Source of the DNA: Neofusicoccum parvum
Lineage: Eukaryota; Ascomycota; Dothideomycetes; Botryosphaeriales; Botryosphaeriaceae
Direction: 5' to 3'
DNA: 64,000 bases
NCBI GenBank assembly: GCA_020912385.1
Contig: CP087213.1
Location: 124,001-188,000, forward strand
Part shown: piece after piece, positions 22,505 to 34,043 of the stretch
Numbering within the stretch: position 1 is the first letter of the stretch
Layout: the number at the start of each line of letters is the position of its first letter
Position numbers and translations under genes: made by a program
The notes under the pieces: generated by a model
Database searches by the model: none
What the model saw: only the letters and a program-made list of their open reading frames with translations
What the model was told of the DNA's origin: nothing

Positions 22505-23100
22505 CACCTCATTGGAATGGCTCAGGAACGTCCAGCCTCCACGTCGAAAACGCGTCAGGGAGCAGTTCGAAAACATCCAGCCGAGGAACTCGGGAGACAA
22601 TTCAAGAACAGCCAACCTTTCGCGCTCAGAGGTGTCGGGGGATGGTTCGCTGAACCCCAGCTCTGCCATACAGACCATCGTGTACTTGACAGAGCTGGCT
22701 CCGTTGATTGAGGCACAACCGGACGAACAAGGGGGATATCTCGGCAGCTCAACCGGTGTCCAGGGCCGCAAAGGCTCCGAGTAGACGACTCGACAAGCCA
22801 GACTCGTCCATGGGTGGCGGATAGAGCAAGAGAATACGGTTCGACTAACCAGCTAAGGCGGCGACCTCGGGGGAAAGTTCGATGAAGGTCCAGCCAAGGT
22901 CAAAACCTCAGGGGATGATTCGGTGAACTTCCAGCCGAGGCCAGTACCTCAGGGGAACAGTTCAATGAACAGCCAACCAAGCCTCGGCCTCAGGAGACAG
23001 TTCGAGAATGCTCCAGCCAAGGTCAAAACCTTTGGAGAAGAATAGGCGAATGTCCAGCTGAAGACAGAGGTCCGGAGAGAAGTCCAAGAAACCGGCTGCC
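22505..23100. repeat. Degenerate minisatellite, ~40-bp period
   Basis: A recurring unit reads roughly CCTCAGGGGA - nn - TTCGATGAA - nn - GTCCAGCCGAGG. Copies of the TCCAGCC core or its close variants occur near 22531, 22576, 22611 and 22657. After a gap they recur near 22889, 22930, 22972, 23011 and 23051, with a poor copy near 23090. Spacing is 35-46 bp, mostly 40-42. Because the spacing is not a constant multiple of three, the repeats do not encode a periodic protein. The array lies upstream of the minus-strand gene starting near 22319. Confidence 0.7.
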
Positions 23101-24156
23101 CAAATGTTTAAAACTGGCGAACAGTCAGTCGGGGGTCTGGATATAAATAAACAGCCGTCGATCGGGAGACCCGAGGAGCCGATGTTGGTGGGCAGAGGGG
23201 AGGTGCGCGGTCCGAGTACAGCCAGCAGCTGGCCCGGCGACAAATAGCAAGTGTCGACAAGGCAAGCTATGGGAGTATTCGATGCCGGCGATGAAGGGAC
23301 GGTGACGGGGGCGATGGGGGTGATGGGGGTGGCGGCGACGGTGACGGCGAGCAGGTGGGTGCGACCGCGACCGGTCGCAGGCGACGAGGCGACGGCGGAG
23401 GGAAACGTACAGCGAGGCGGATGCAGCGATCTGGGGTGGTCCAGCACAAACACCAGTCATCAACACAACGATGCGAGATGCAGCGAAGATGCAATGACGT
23501 CGGTGTTGATGGAAGATGCGACCGGCGCGTTGTGCGGAGGGAGAGGAAGAGGAGGTCGAGGGAACGCGAAATCAGGCGGCTGGGCGTGGCTGGCGACCTG
23601 CTGACTCACCGCCGCGGTCTGTGCGCCCGGCAACAACTTGCCCTGGCGCGGCCGGGAAACTTTGTCGACGCTCGGCCAATCACCCCGAAGCGGGAATTAA
23701 CGCAACAAACCTGGGCTAATTAGCTCCGCCCACCCAGACTCGGCTCCCGTCCTCGCCTGCAGTTGCCTGCGCGCCCGCCCTCTCCGGCTTCCCACATGCA
23801 TCAGCATGGCCAGTCGAGCCATCTGTCTGCTACCCTCAAACCTACGCACCAGCCAACCGGCCAACCAACTATATTTCTCGCCCCGGTCGATCCCACTGGC
23901 TGTAGGTTTTTTCCGACCGTTAAGGTTCGGTGCGGAACGGCAAATGTCCATCCACACTGCATCCGCCTGCCGAAAGGACGACGCTGCAACGCTGCTTCTG
24001 ATCTTCCATGACTTCCAACAAAGCGGTGTGATGGACTAATCTCTCGTCCGCTCGTTGTCCGACCACGACTTAATATCCGCCGTCTGCAAACACCCAATCG
24101 TCAATCCCAAATACCACTGCTACTCAACGTGCCCTTCAAGCAGCAAGAGCCCGGCC
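23101..24156. other. Intergenic, upstream of P450
   Basis: About 1 kb without a recognisable gene. Part of it (23280-23420) is a purine-rich, GGGG/GGTG-rich stretch on the plus strand. Several open frames are artefacts of that composition. Confidence 0.45.
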
Positions 24157-25925
24157 ATGACCGCATCTACACAGCTCAGAGTTCTTTCTCTTTACAATGC
24201 TTCCACGCCGCAGCTGCTGGCAACTGTCTTGTTTTTGGTGAGCTTCGAATGCTGATGCAGCAGCATCACAATTGCTCACAAGCAACCATTCGCAGGCCGC
24301 TTTCGGCTTTCTGGCCCGGATAGTCTACAACCTCTACTTCCACCCACTCGCAAAGTACCCCGGTCCTCGTCTCGCCGCAGCCACCTCTCTAGTCTGGTGG
24401 TACAAGTGGATAACTGGCAATACTCTCCTGCACTATGAATCCGCCCATAACCAGTGCGGCGAGATTGTCCGCATCGCTCCCGACCGCATCAGCTTCACGA
24501 ATCCCCAAGCATGGAAAGACATCTACGGCCACCACACAGGAAACACCAAGGACGACTCGTTCTACGGCCCGGACTTCAACGGCCGCCACTCCCTCCTCAG
24601 CATTCAAAGCGATGCCGAGCACACCCGTGTGCGCCGCATCTTCACCCATGCCTTCTCCGACAAAGCGTTGCGGGATCAGGAGGACCTGATCCGCCACCAC
24701 ATCGACAAGCTGATCAAGAGCGTGCACATCCAAGCGGGCAAGGGCGCTGAGATGAATTTAGTCAAGCTGTACAACTGCACCACTTTCGACGTCATGGCCG
24801 ATCTGACGTTCGGTGAGCCGCTTGGCCTGCTTGACAACTCCGAGTACAGCCCCTGGCTCGAGAGCATACTTGGTGGCATCAAGTTCGCAACATATCAGAC
24901 GCTGATGCTCGAATACCCCTTGTTGAACAAGTTGGTCAGTCTTCTCACCCCACCAAAGGTGGTTGAACAATTCAAGAAGGCATTCGAGTACTCGGCGCAA
25001 CGGGTGGAGAATAGGATGGCCAAAGGCGTGACCGAGCGTCCAGATATCTGGAGCCTGGTACTGGGGAAGGAAGAGGGAAAGGGGTTGGATATCGAGGATA
25101 TGAATGCTAACGCGTCTCTTTTCATGGTTGCTGGATCTGAGACCACAGCGACGTTGCTGTCCGGCTTGACATATCATTTGCTGCTGAGTCCGGAAAAGAT
25201 GAGCAGGCTGGTGGAAGAGATCCGTGGCACATTTGCCGATGAGAAGGACTTGACGATTGACAACCTGCGGAGGTTGACGTATCTCAACGCTTGCTTCGAG
25301 GAGGGTCTGAGAGGTGAGCTCTTCAACAACACACCACTACCCTCAAGATACACGGCCGGTGATGTTCATTTTAACTGCGCAGTATACCCTCCAGCTCCAT
25401 CCGGACTCCCTCGCACCATTTCCAAAGGTGGAAGCACGATCCTCGGCCACTACTTTCCAGAGAAGGTAGCCTATTCCCCAAATCTACCAGCGAGACTGCA
25501 TCAAGCTGACAAACACTCACGCAGACCCGTGTCTCCCTCCCCCAATGGGCATCCTATCGTTACCCCGCTAATTTCACCAATCCCCTCGTCTTTGCCCCTG
25601 AGCGCTGGCTCCCCGACGACCCAGAGTACCCGCCATACGCACTTGACAACAGGGAAATCCTACAACCATTTTCCTATGGCCCGAGAAACTGCATTGGGAA
25701 GAAGTGAATTTTACATTGCATCCATTATACCGATGAGGAAGATATACTGATTAAAATCACAGTTTGGCGTACCACGAAATGCGCCTCATTCTGGCCAAGA
25801 CACTGTGGCACTTCGACCTCGAGCTGTGCTCGCAAAGCCGAGGTACTTGGCTGCGGCAGAAGACGTGGTGGGGCCTGTGGGAGAAGCCGCCGCTGTGGGT
25901 GCGCGCGAAGTCTGTGCGTGGTTGA
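24157..25925 (+). CDS. Cytochrome P450 monooxygenase
   Basis: Five predicted exons, 24157-24237, 24296-25313, 25383-25465, 25525-25703 and 25763-25925, give 507 residues, normal for a fungal microsomal P450. The N-terminus is a hydrophobic membrane anchor (LLATVLFL joined to AAFGFLARIVYNLYFHPL). Present in order: the oxygen-binding I-helix AGSETTAT (about 305), the ExxR motif in FEEGLR (about 362-366), PERW, and the haem-ligand loop FSYGPRNCIGK (about 441-452) with the cysteine ligand. It would use NADPH-P450 reductase to oxidise a lipophilic substrate, which cannot be named. The last intron splits the conserved haem-loop helix exactly, which supports the model. The 69-bp second intron (25314-25382) is stop-free and in frame. 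No biosynthetic backbone gene is nearby. Confidence 0.93.
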
Positions 25926-26967
25926 GAGCTACGGAGAACATGTATCGTCGGAGGATTAATATAATTCTATGGAGAGGTCCTTGTCTCCCACTATTAAATG
26001 AAGGGGCGGCTGTGGTAAGTCCGCTCGTGCGGGCTTTATTATGTGTCGAACGGTGCGAGAAAAGAAGACACCGCTGTCTTGTAAATTAAAGCTATCTAAG
26101 CTGACTATATACTACGCGTTCGGAAGAACACGGCAGCTATTATATTAACCTCGGTTACAGTAAGAAGTTGAGAAAAGGGGTAGTGTAGAAGCTAGTGTAG
26201 TGGCGTTGAACTTGAAGATAAAACACGTGATTGCGGGCACGTGTGGTTGACACTATGCTGAGCTGAACTCTTGCGTGGGTGTTTGTACTACATGGCGACT
26301 GAGCCTCTACAATAGCCGTGTTTCCATCGAGATTAAGGAGGCTTTTGGCGAGCTGAAACAACTATATCGGGAAGTAAAGCGCCTGTTCTGGCAAAAGTTG
26401 CATTGATCTAATGCCCCGGAATGCGGGGCTCCGTGATCAGTTGGACATGAATCTGATCAGATCAGTGTAGATTGGCTGTCGATATCCTTCAGCTGCCCCA
26501 CTGTGATCAGCAAAATTGCCAACGTGGCACATGTTCCACTCTGAGTCCCACCTCGCGAAGGAAAAACAAAGAACAGATGCTCGTATTGCACAAGGCTTGG
26601 CATCGGTAATATTGCATGTCGTGTGGAGCTTTGGGATTTTTTTTTTCTTTTTGAAGAGCTTGACGGAATTGATCGGAAATAACTTATCAGCGTACATGGC
26701 GAGTGAGCATATGATAAGAGTCATCTGCTTAAAAGAACTCGGGTTTTCTCGACAGCGCGCATTTATTTGACTGGCAGCTCCATTGGCTCGGTTGATACAC
26801 ACCCCAAGACAGCAAGCAATTGAACCAAACACGGGAGCGCTTTACCTTCTGGTCACGAAAGTCTTTTACTTTTTAAGCACGCTTCATTTTTAGAGCAGCG
26901 ATAATCAGAGATCAATTGCCTCCGCGTATTCACCGATGGGGCACCTACGGTCACCCTGAACAAAACC
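25926..26967. other. Intergenic, no gene seen
   Basis: About 1 kb, AT-richer than its neighbours, with homopolymer T runs around 26638-26652. No recognisable coding content or repeat. Confidence 0.5.
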
Positions 26968-29900
26968 ATGAGTCCAACACCCCCGGGACCGGGACCAGAT
27001 CCGGAACCAGGCTTGGAAATTCAAACGCACGGATCTTCACCACTTCCTCAGGGCCCCGAAGAAGTATTGGAGCCCGCAAAACAGCAGCAAGACCAAGAAT
27101 GGGGCAATGCTTCCATGGATGCATCCCAGCCTATAAGCGCTACACAATCCAAATTTCCACAGGAAGACAGCGAAAGGCAAAAGCTCTTGAAGAGTGAGTA
27201 ATCATATTAGCCATTTCGTCAATACATCTTTTGACAGTGATGATCAGGGTTGCACATCGAGCCACCGATAGCGCGGAAACGACTGACAACCGCTCCGAGC
27301 ACTTCCAAAGGAGTTGAGGAACGCAAAACTTACACTTCTTTTGGCAACAATGGTACGACTGCAAGTGTGAGCGCATACGGCCATATATTGCAGATTTCTC
27401 GATATTTCGGAATCGGTCATTCCGGCTTCTTTTGTGCCGACCTCCCGGACATTCATAATCCTTATTACTCCAATAATCGCTTGAGAGATATCCTGAGAAA
27501 AGCGCAAAGCAACGATGCAACTATCGGCATAACTTGGAAAAAAACGTTTGCGGATTCATGGGACTTCGATGATGTTCTCCCCCGTCTGGAATTTGTTGAC
27601 GACCGCTGGCCCCGTTTCGTCAGTTCTGTGCCAAACAAATATGTCAATGACATGGCGCAAAACAGCCGGGGCCAAGCGCAAACAAAAACCGAAACGACGT
27701 CATGCGATCCGCGCGCTGTTTCAGCTTTGTCGAGAAATTTCACTTTTTCGGTTCAGTACTTTTGCCACGATGGAGCCGTCTTTCAGAAATACACGCTGGA
27801 GAAAAAACCCAATACGGCGGCGAATCTGCGAATTGCAAAATTGGAGCTGGGAGCAGATTTGCTCATTCGAAACCTAGACTTCACGAAAGACTCGGACTTT
27901 AACGAGTGCAATAGAGATTACGAAGAAATCTCCCGAAGACTAGAATCTCCGGAAGCCTCTTCAGAACACAAAACCCCCATTTACAGCTACCGACTTAGCT
28001 TCGATGAGAAAAGTCTTGAAGTCGTTCATCGCATCACGCAGGAAAGCTCCCAAGAGATGGGCCTCAGCGAAACCGAACATCAAAAGGCTGTCGTTCTAAC
28101 GATCACGCCTTACGTCAATGGTGTGATCCAGCCACTTAATCTAGAGGATCAAGCTGCTACTATGAGCTTGGATGAGCCGATGCAACGTCAAGTGAAGGAG
28201 TTTGGAGTGTTGGATGTGGTCCTTGCTTACAAGCTACACTTTGAGGATAAGACTGACAAAGAGCCCGCTGATTTTGAAGAAATCATCAGTAAATCGCCAA
28301 TGAGCGGAGACGAAAGCTATGAGAAAATAGATTTCTCAAGCCATGCACACCTGGACTTCACCATTCGGCGTAATCTGGAACACATACTATCTGTTTGCAG
28401 TATTCCCGTGCCACCATCAACAACAGCGCCTTCTGAAGAAGAGAATGCGACTTCGACTGACAATAGCGATTCGCCGATTGCCTTGACGTGCGGGGACATT
28501 TCTGGCCATTTTACTGGATTGGCAGCAAGTTTGTAAGTAATCTGCCAGGTCGATGGGCATACTGCTAACTGTATTCAGTTATGCCTTGCAGTTCCTACGC
28601 GAAATACAGCGATATCTTGAGGACAAAACTTCTTCGTATGCCAAAAACTTGCGCCGACGAATTCAGACAACCTGCGATCGACACCTCAAATGGGTTTTCG
28701 AGTCAACGGAGGTTCCTGAGGGGACAGATCAACCAGATCAGACATTTGCCTTTTCTCCGCACTATTGGGCCAGCGGTCGAAAGATCTCAAGAATAGCGTG
28801 GCTGCGTGGACCATCTCGAGCAGACACCCCCTTGCAAATACTGAAAATCTTCGACAACAGCATCTCGTCAACCTACCCCTCCAGAATGGGTGTCTATGCA
28901 GGTATAGACAGCCTTGTCTTGTCCAGAAAAGCAATGGAAACACTATCCAGAAGAGTATTGGCGTGGCTTCAAGACCTAGACCAGAATGATAAACGGAAAA
29001 GATATGCGTTCGCACGTGCGTCGTCGACGAACAAGGCAAAATTCCATTTGGTAGACCACGTCAGGATATCACAGGTCTTGACAAAGCTGAGTGGGGTTTA
29101 TCATTTCAAGAGCAACAATGTCACAAAGGCCTTGGAAAGATTTGAGCCTGAATTTGTTGAGAGGCATGTCCTCAAACGATTCATCACGGAAAATCCAATT
29201 TCAAAGCAACGCACGATTGCCACGTCCCGCACAGCATCCGAGACCCGGTTTCTTTTCCATTCCAAGGATACCGCCCTTTTCCACGCCATGGACTCGTGGA
29301 TATTCTCCAACTTGAAGGAAGAATTGAGCAGGAATGAGAAATATGATACTTGGAAATACATTATGGACGAGTGGAGGAACACAATCGAGTGTCAGGCCGA
29401 ACATGAGGAGACACAGGAATTGCAGTGGAGGAAGCCACTTTGGTACGCTCTGTCGTTCATCCTTGCTTCAAAGGAGCGCCCTATCAACAAAACGTCACCA
29501 GATGTCATCCTGAATACGACTGGGAGGATCCTCTTCGGCATGGCTTCGCCAAGCGGTCTTTTTCCCGGATATCTGACAAGTGGTCAAGCTCCCATGGAAT
29601 TCGACGAGGAGACTTATCGCGACGATTACTGGCAGACAGTTTTTGAAATCCCTTACATCCTCTGGAAGTATGGAAAAAATAAAACGGCGAAACTTGCTCT
29701 GATGGATAATTCTCAACATCTAGGAGTCGATGGAATGAGTCAAGAGACGAATATCTCGAAGAAGAAAAACGGGTTCATGACGAAGAAAACGCAATTTGCC
29801 AACACAAACAAGCTAATCGATCCGAGGGGTCTCGTCGAAATATCAGACGACTGGCTTCAGCATGGACCGGAGGCTTTGCGATTTGGGTCAGATCCAGGAT

Positions 29901-31980
29901 TCCTCCAATCTCAAGATTCTGATGGATCTGATCCGGTGATAAAGCCAGTGGACGGCCTTCCCAGTAGCTCTGAAGAGGTGGTGTCAGCTGGCTGGAATGC
30001 CTACCACTCCGAGGTGAGGTATGGGAAGAATGCAGACTCATTTACAGATAAGAATGGAGAAAAAGGTCTTGTTGTGGATATTCCTAGGGGCCAGAAGTCG
30101 AAAGGAAAAGGGTTGCAGAAGATCCTGCACAACAACATAGCTCTTACGAAACGCCTCGGCCGGCCACGCGACGTACAACTGGCGAAGAAACGGATTGTTT
30201 GGCTGCCCAAGGCCGACAAAGAGACTGCAATGGTTTGTTTTCTTGCGTCTCCCCCTGACGAACAATACGAATTATCGGCCTTCTTTGATCGACATGCGCT
30301 CTACGACAAATACTTCTCCGATGACACATCAGCAACATTGAATGAATGGAAAACCGAATTCCAGCTTTCTTTCTACCGCCTCGCTGGGTTTACCAAACTG
30401 GACGACTTTCGTAAAGAAGAAGGAATCCCCAAGTTCAGTTACGTAGTTCCTCAACCCGAAGATTCGCAGAGAAGAGCCATGCATCGAAAGGAGAAAGCAG
30501 CTATGGTCACAGGAATTGTTCGTGCAGCTATGGGCTTCAGATTTGTAGGCGACTTTTTTGATCGATATTGGACTTGTCACCTTGTGGAATACTTGCCAGG
30601 AAATCCACCGCCGAAAAAGAAACCGAACGACAACACCAACCGAGAGAGGAATGTCGCTGGTCCCAGTGCTCAGGATGCCTCAGAGAGGAACCGACGAGTT
30701 GACTCAACGAATGGGGAACCAATTACGCAAAATGATGCCAGCCATGCAAAGACACTGAAAGAGCGTTTGTCAAGTCTCAAATACATACAAGAGAAGCTGG
30801 AAGATCCTCACACTGGCAAAAAGAAGTATCCATGGCAACAACGGAAGGTCCTTGAGCTCCTTCTATTTGACCAGATGCTTCTGCACATTGAAAAGGAAAC
30901 GAAAGATATATTCGACTGGGCTCGAGTCAGTGTGTTGAAGGGCTCCGGAAGTACAGAAGAGGGAGGATCCAAATACTCAAAAAGGGAGGCGTGGGGCAGT
31001 GTACTTGGTCTACCAGGATTCGGCGACAATGGTCAGCCATACAAGATGGCCGCATCTGACCCTCTCAACCCGCTGTCTGAGGCCATCGATAGCGCCTACC
31101 AGTTTGTAGAACTGGGCGACAGTGAAGGATATTTCAACATTATTGGCCGCTGGCGATTATTCGAAGAGATCCTGCAAACCTTGGGAGAAGATCTCAACGA
31201 AAACTTAGAGAGGATCAAAGAGTGGAGCAGCCGTGAGAGAGACCGCGAGCCGGAGAGCCCAAGATGGACAAGGAATGATGAACGGATTTTTCGAAATACG
31301 ATGAATAAGCTTCGTATTCAGAACCAAAGAAAAGTACGGGATCTTGAAAGATTAAATGCAAGCATTCAAACGTTTCGGGATTCGTTGACTGGACGTTTGG
31401 AGTCTATTCGAGAAGATGTAAGTTGACCTCTCCGACTATTTTCAGCATATTAATTATATTGCAGATGAGTTTCAGAGGTTCGGAGAATATGTCCCTGTTT
31501 ACATATGTCACAGTCATTTTCCTTCCTCTCGGATTCGCTACCGGTATCTTTAGCATGAGCGAGGCTCCGGGAAGACTCACTCTTGTCTTCATGGTAGCAA
31601 CGGCCGTCACCTCGCTATCGATTACCGTGCTCGCGCTGGTCAACGCCAAGTCTTTGCTCGGCCTCGCTAAAAGGCATGGAAAGCCGGTGATGGCATTCGT
31701 TCTTTTCGCCCTCTACTCATGCCTCTTTGTAGTATACGCCGTCGGAGCTGTGCTTCGCCCACTCTTTCGGCCAATCTACAATCATGCATTAAACCCCATA
31801 TTGAGTTTCCTCGGAACAGACGAACATCTGGAACGATACAAAAAGAAGCTCTATCCGATACGGGAGTTCGATCTGATGAATAAAGTCTCCAGATGGGTTG
31901 AAAAGGAGAGAATGTATGATCTTGAGCGTCATCAGGGCTCTCACGGGACGGACCAGGAACAAACTACTCGGCATTCATGA
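26968..31980 (+). CDS. Giant fungal protein with C-terminal CorA-like membrane module
   Basis: Four exons, 26968-27193, 27248-28532, 28579-31417 and 31465-31980, join in frame to 1,621 residues. The N-terminus is Pro/Gln-rich and probably disordered. About 1,300 residues of unrecognised, largely alpha-helical soluble sequence follow. Residues just before the membrane part form a charged helix (RKVRDLERLNASIQTFRD), as in the stalk helix of CorA. Exon 4 then gives SENMSLFTYVTVIFLPLGF and TGIFSM, matching the end of the stalk and TM1 of CorA-type Mg2+ channels, plus TM2 and a further hydrophobic span. The canonical GMN selectivity motif is replaced by GIFSM, so Mg2+ transport is doubtful. Many filamentous fungi carry large CorA-like fusion proteins of unknown role. 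The ATG at 26968 is chosen because the spliced frame is open from it. Confidence 0.78.
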
Positions 31981-32701
31981 ATGAACGATTACGTTCGATC
32001 TCGGTTCGTTTTTTTTTTCTTTCTTTTACTTTTCGATTGGAATGTGTCTTATGCTAGGTCTGTGTGTTAAAGGTACAACTTGGGGCTCACAGGAGCCCCA
32101 TAAAAATCTGATAGTTTATTCATGGTCCGATTTGCTGCTACAGCTTGCTTTGGTGTCTTAAGTAAATACCTCTCGCTATGTGCACAAGACCATTGACATG
32201 AGCGAAATGATGATCGGAAATATTTTCCTGGGAGATGCTCCAACAGGAAATTTATGCATTTGCAAGATGCTGCGTAAAGTTTATTAGGCTCGGCGCTCCT
32301 CGCTTGCGAGGAGTCCAAGTACGTGGGAGCGAGCCCTTGTCCGCGCACTTGGGTGGCTCAAAATCGGACCTTCGACCAGGCGCAAGACGTTTTCCAGCTG
32401 GCCCTGGACGGGATGGTCGGACATCTCAAAGCCTTACCCGATTATTGAGGGTGTTCAATTAGATCAGGATTTCCAAGTAGCATCTTTTCCTATTGAACGG
32501 ACTGATGAAACGTCCGTGTCAATTTCAGACTGCGAAGCAGAGCCCGGCATGGGCCACGACCGTACCCGAATTACAAGGTTCCTACAATTCGAAGGCGTTG
32601 TAATCCCTTTGGCGTTGACATCGTAAGACCCCCTATCATCGGTTTCTCGATCATCGTTGTCCCGATCAATGGAAGGTGACTGGCCGAATTTAAACAATGT
32701 A
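31981..32701. other. Spacer between CorA-like gene and transposon
   Basis: About 700 bp. The right half (from about 32426) is a stop-poor plus-strand frame that I treat below as part of a broken gene. The left half shows nothing recognisable. Confidence 0.45.
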
Positions 32702-32728
32702 CAGTACTAGGACAAAAGTTCTCGTACG
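32702..32728 (+). repeat. Left terminal inverted repeat of the Tc1/mariner element
   Basis: The core GACAAAAGTTCTCG at 32711-32724 is repeated exactly, in inverse orientation, in the right terminus. The outer 9 bp have diverged between the two ends, which fits an old, inactive insertion. Confidence 0.85.
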
Positions 32729-32859
32729 GGCGCTTCCGAAGCGATAACCCTCGCACCCCATCAATTCACTAATTTTCAACGCATACTTCCTAGCTCTTAT
32801 ACCAAGTCATTTTCTGGTTAGAATTGAGTGGGAAGAAGGATGATAGTATTTTTTCTTTG

Positions 32860-33953
32860 CTAGTATTTGGTGTGCCAGCCCTCTGCTACGATAACTGCCT
32901 CACATCTACGCTTCATACTACCTAATACAGAATCAAATAAAGATTGTGGTAAAGCCTCCCATGCTTCCCGCAATGCTTCTCCCAGCTTCTCTCTAACAAA
33001 ATCTACTGATCCGGTTAAGTATTTAAGCTCTGGATGTAGCTCTAATGCCTTAGACTTTAAATGAAACCAGATATGTTCAATTGGATTCAAATCCGGGCTA
33101 TAAGGTGGCCAATCTAATAGATTTATCCGCCTTCTTTCAAACCATTCCCTAACTTTGATTGCAGTATGAATTGGAGCATTATCCTGCATAAAAGTCATAC
33201 CTCTTCTATGCACTTTTGGTATATTTTCCTCGAGCACCTTAAGATAAGAGTTGGCTGAATAGCCACTCCTATTAGCTAAAGGATCACGTACCATTACGTA
33301 CAAAGGAGACCTTCCTCGTAAGCCAGAAAAGCCTGCCCATACCATAACAGATATATTTATTCCTTTTTTATATGGTTGGACCATTTGGAGTTCCCATTTT
33401 TGGCTAGGAGTGCGAAAGCACCACTCCCTTTTTTGGCCCTTTCCTCGCTCCACAGAGCACTCATCTGACCAGATGACTTCTTCCATTGCGCCTCGGTCCA
33501 GTGCACATGCTCGAGTGCCCAGGCAAGTCTGATAGCAGCATGTTCTTCCGTGAGTTCCGGGCGGCCAGCTGCGCGTCATTTCTTTATGTTGTAGGTGTCC
33601 AAGAGTCGAGAGATGGTCCGGTCATGGCAAGTCACACCTGTGACTTCCCGGACCTCTTGGTAAGTGAATTTTGGGTTGGCTCGCACCACGCGTAGAATAT
33701 GTCGCTTGTCGGTTTCTGAAAGACATTTTGGCCGGCCAGTCCGTAATTGGGAGCGCCCTTCGTTGCGTAATGGCGCGAGCTGGGTAGTCGAGTGTAGCGA
33801 AGATTTCGGCACGCCCAGCTCCTTCTGAAACCAGGCAGGCTTCTTGCCCAGAGCCTTGCAGGCTAGCAAAATCCCTCGCTGGTGCGGAGAATAGGGTTGA
33901 TTAGGAGTGTGTGTGCCAAATAGCTCTTTGAGAGGGGTGCGTTGTGGTGCCAT
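32860..33953 (-). pseudogene. Tc1/mariner transposase, broken by a stop and a frameshift
   Basis: From the ATG at 33953 the frame gives an N-terminal helix-turn-helix region (YSPHQRGILLACKAL, KFTYQEVREVTGVT) and then meets a TGA at 33576-33578. The same frame continues as transposase-like sequence (ELTEEHAAIRLAWALEH) and then shifts by one base near 33477, where one nucleotide of a purine run seems missing. From there to 32860 the catalytic half is intact: VIWSDECS (first Asp), MTFMQDNAPIHTA (second Asp) and YSPDLNPIEHIW (Glu). The last two acidic residues are 34 residues apart, so this is a DD34E Tc1-like enzyme. It would cut and reinsert the element at TA sites, but this copy cannot produce a full protein. 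Confidence 0.88.
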
Positions 33954-34016
33954 TTTGGTGATGCAAAGATGGGAGGTGTGCGCGCGCGAGACGCGTTTTT
34001 TCGCGTCTCGCTTAAT

Positions 34017-34043
34017 CGTCCGAGAACTTTTGTCAGGTGATTG
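34017..34043 (-). repeat. Right terminal inverted repeat of the Tc1/mariner element
   Basis: Contains the inverse of the 14-bp core (34021-34034), placed 9 bp from the TA-flanked end exactly as on the left. Confidence 0.85.

Larger units (their letters stand above)
32702..34043 (-). mobile_element. Tc1/mariner-type DNA transposon, complete ends, decayed transposase
   Basis: The 1,342-bp element is bounded by a TA dinucleotide on each side (32700-32701 and 34044-34045), the target duplication expected for this superfamily. The 27-bp termini are inverted repeats with 20 of 27 matches, including a perfect 14-bp core, GACAAAAGTTCTCG, at the same 9-bp offset from both ends. Subterminal hairpins occur on both sides: CGCTT-CCG-AAGCG at 32731-32743, and a 9-bp stem with a T6 loop at 33987-34010. 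The transposase is on the minus strand. Confidence 0.9.

Noticed and set aside
23251..23723. Several overlapping open frames of 75-122 residues
   Set aside because: They come from G-rich simple sequence, have no family content, and compete on both strands.
6313..25925. Possible secondary-metabolite cluster (zinc-cluster regulator, NmrA-like protein, esterase, P450)
   Set aside because: No synthase or other backbone enzyme is present, and the genes are far apart with unrelated genes between them.
31837..31980. Further transmembrane gene separate from the giant CorA-like protein
   Set aside because: Splicing at 31418-31464 joins it in frame to the long upstream exon and completes a CorA-type stalk and TM1.
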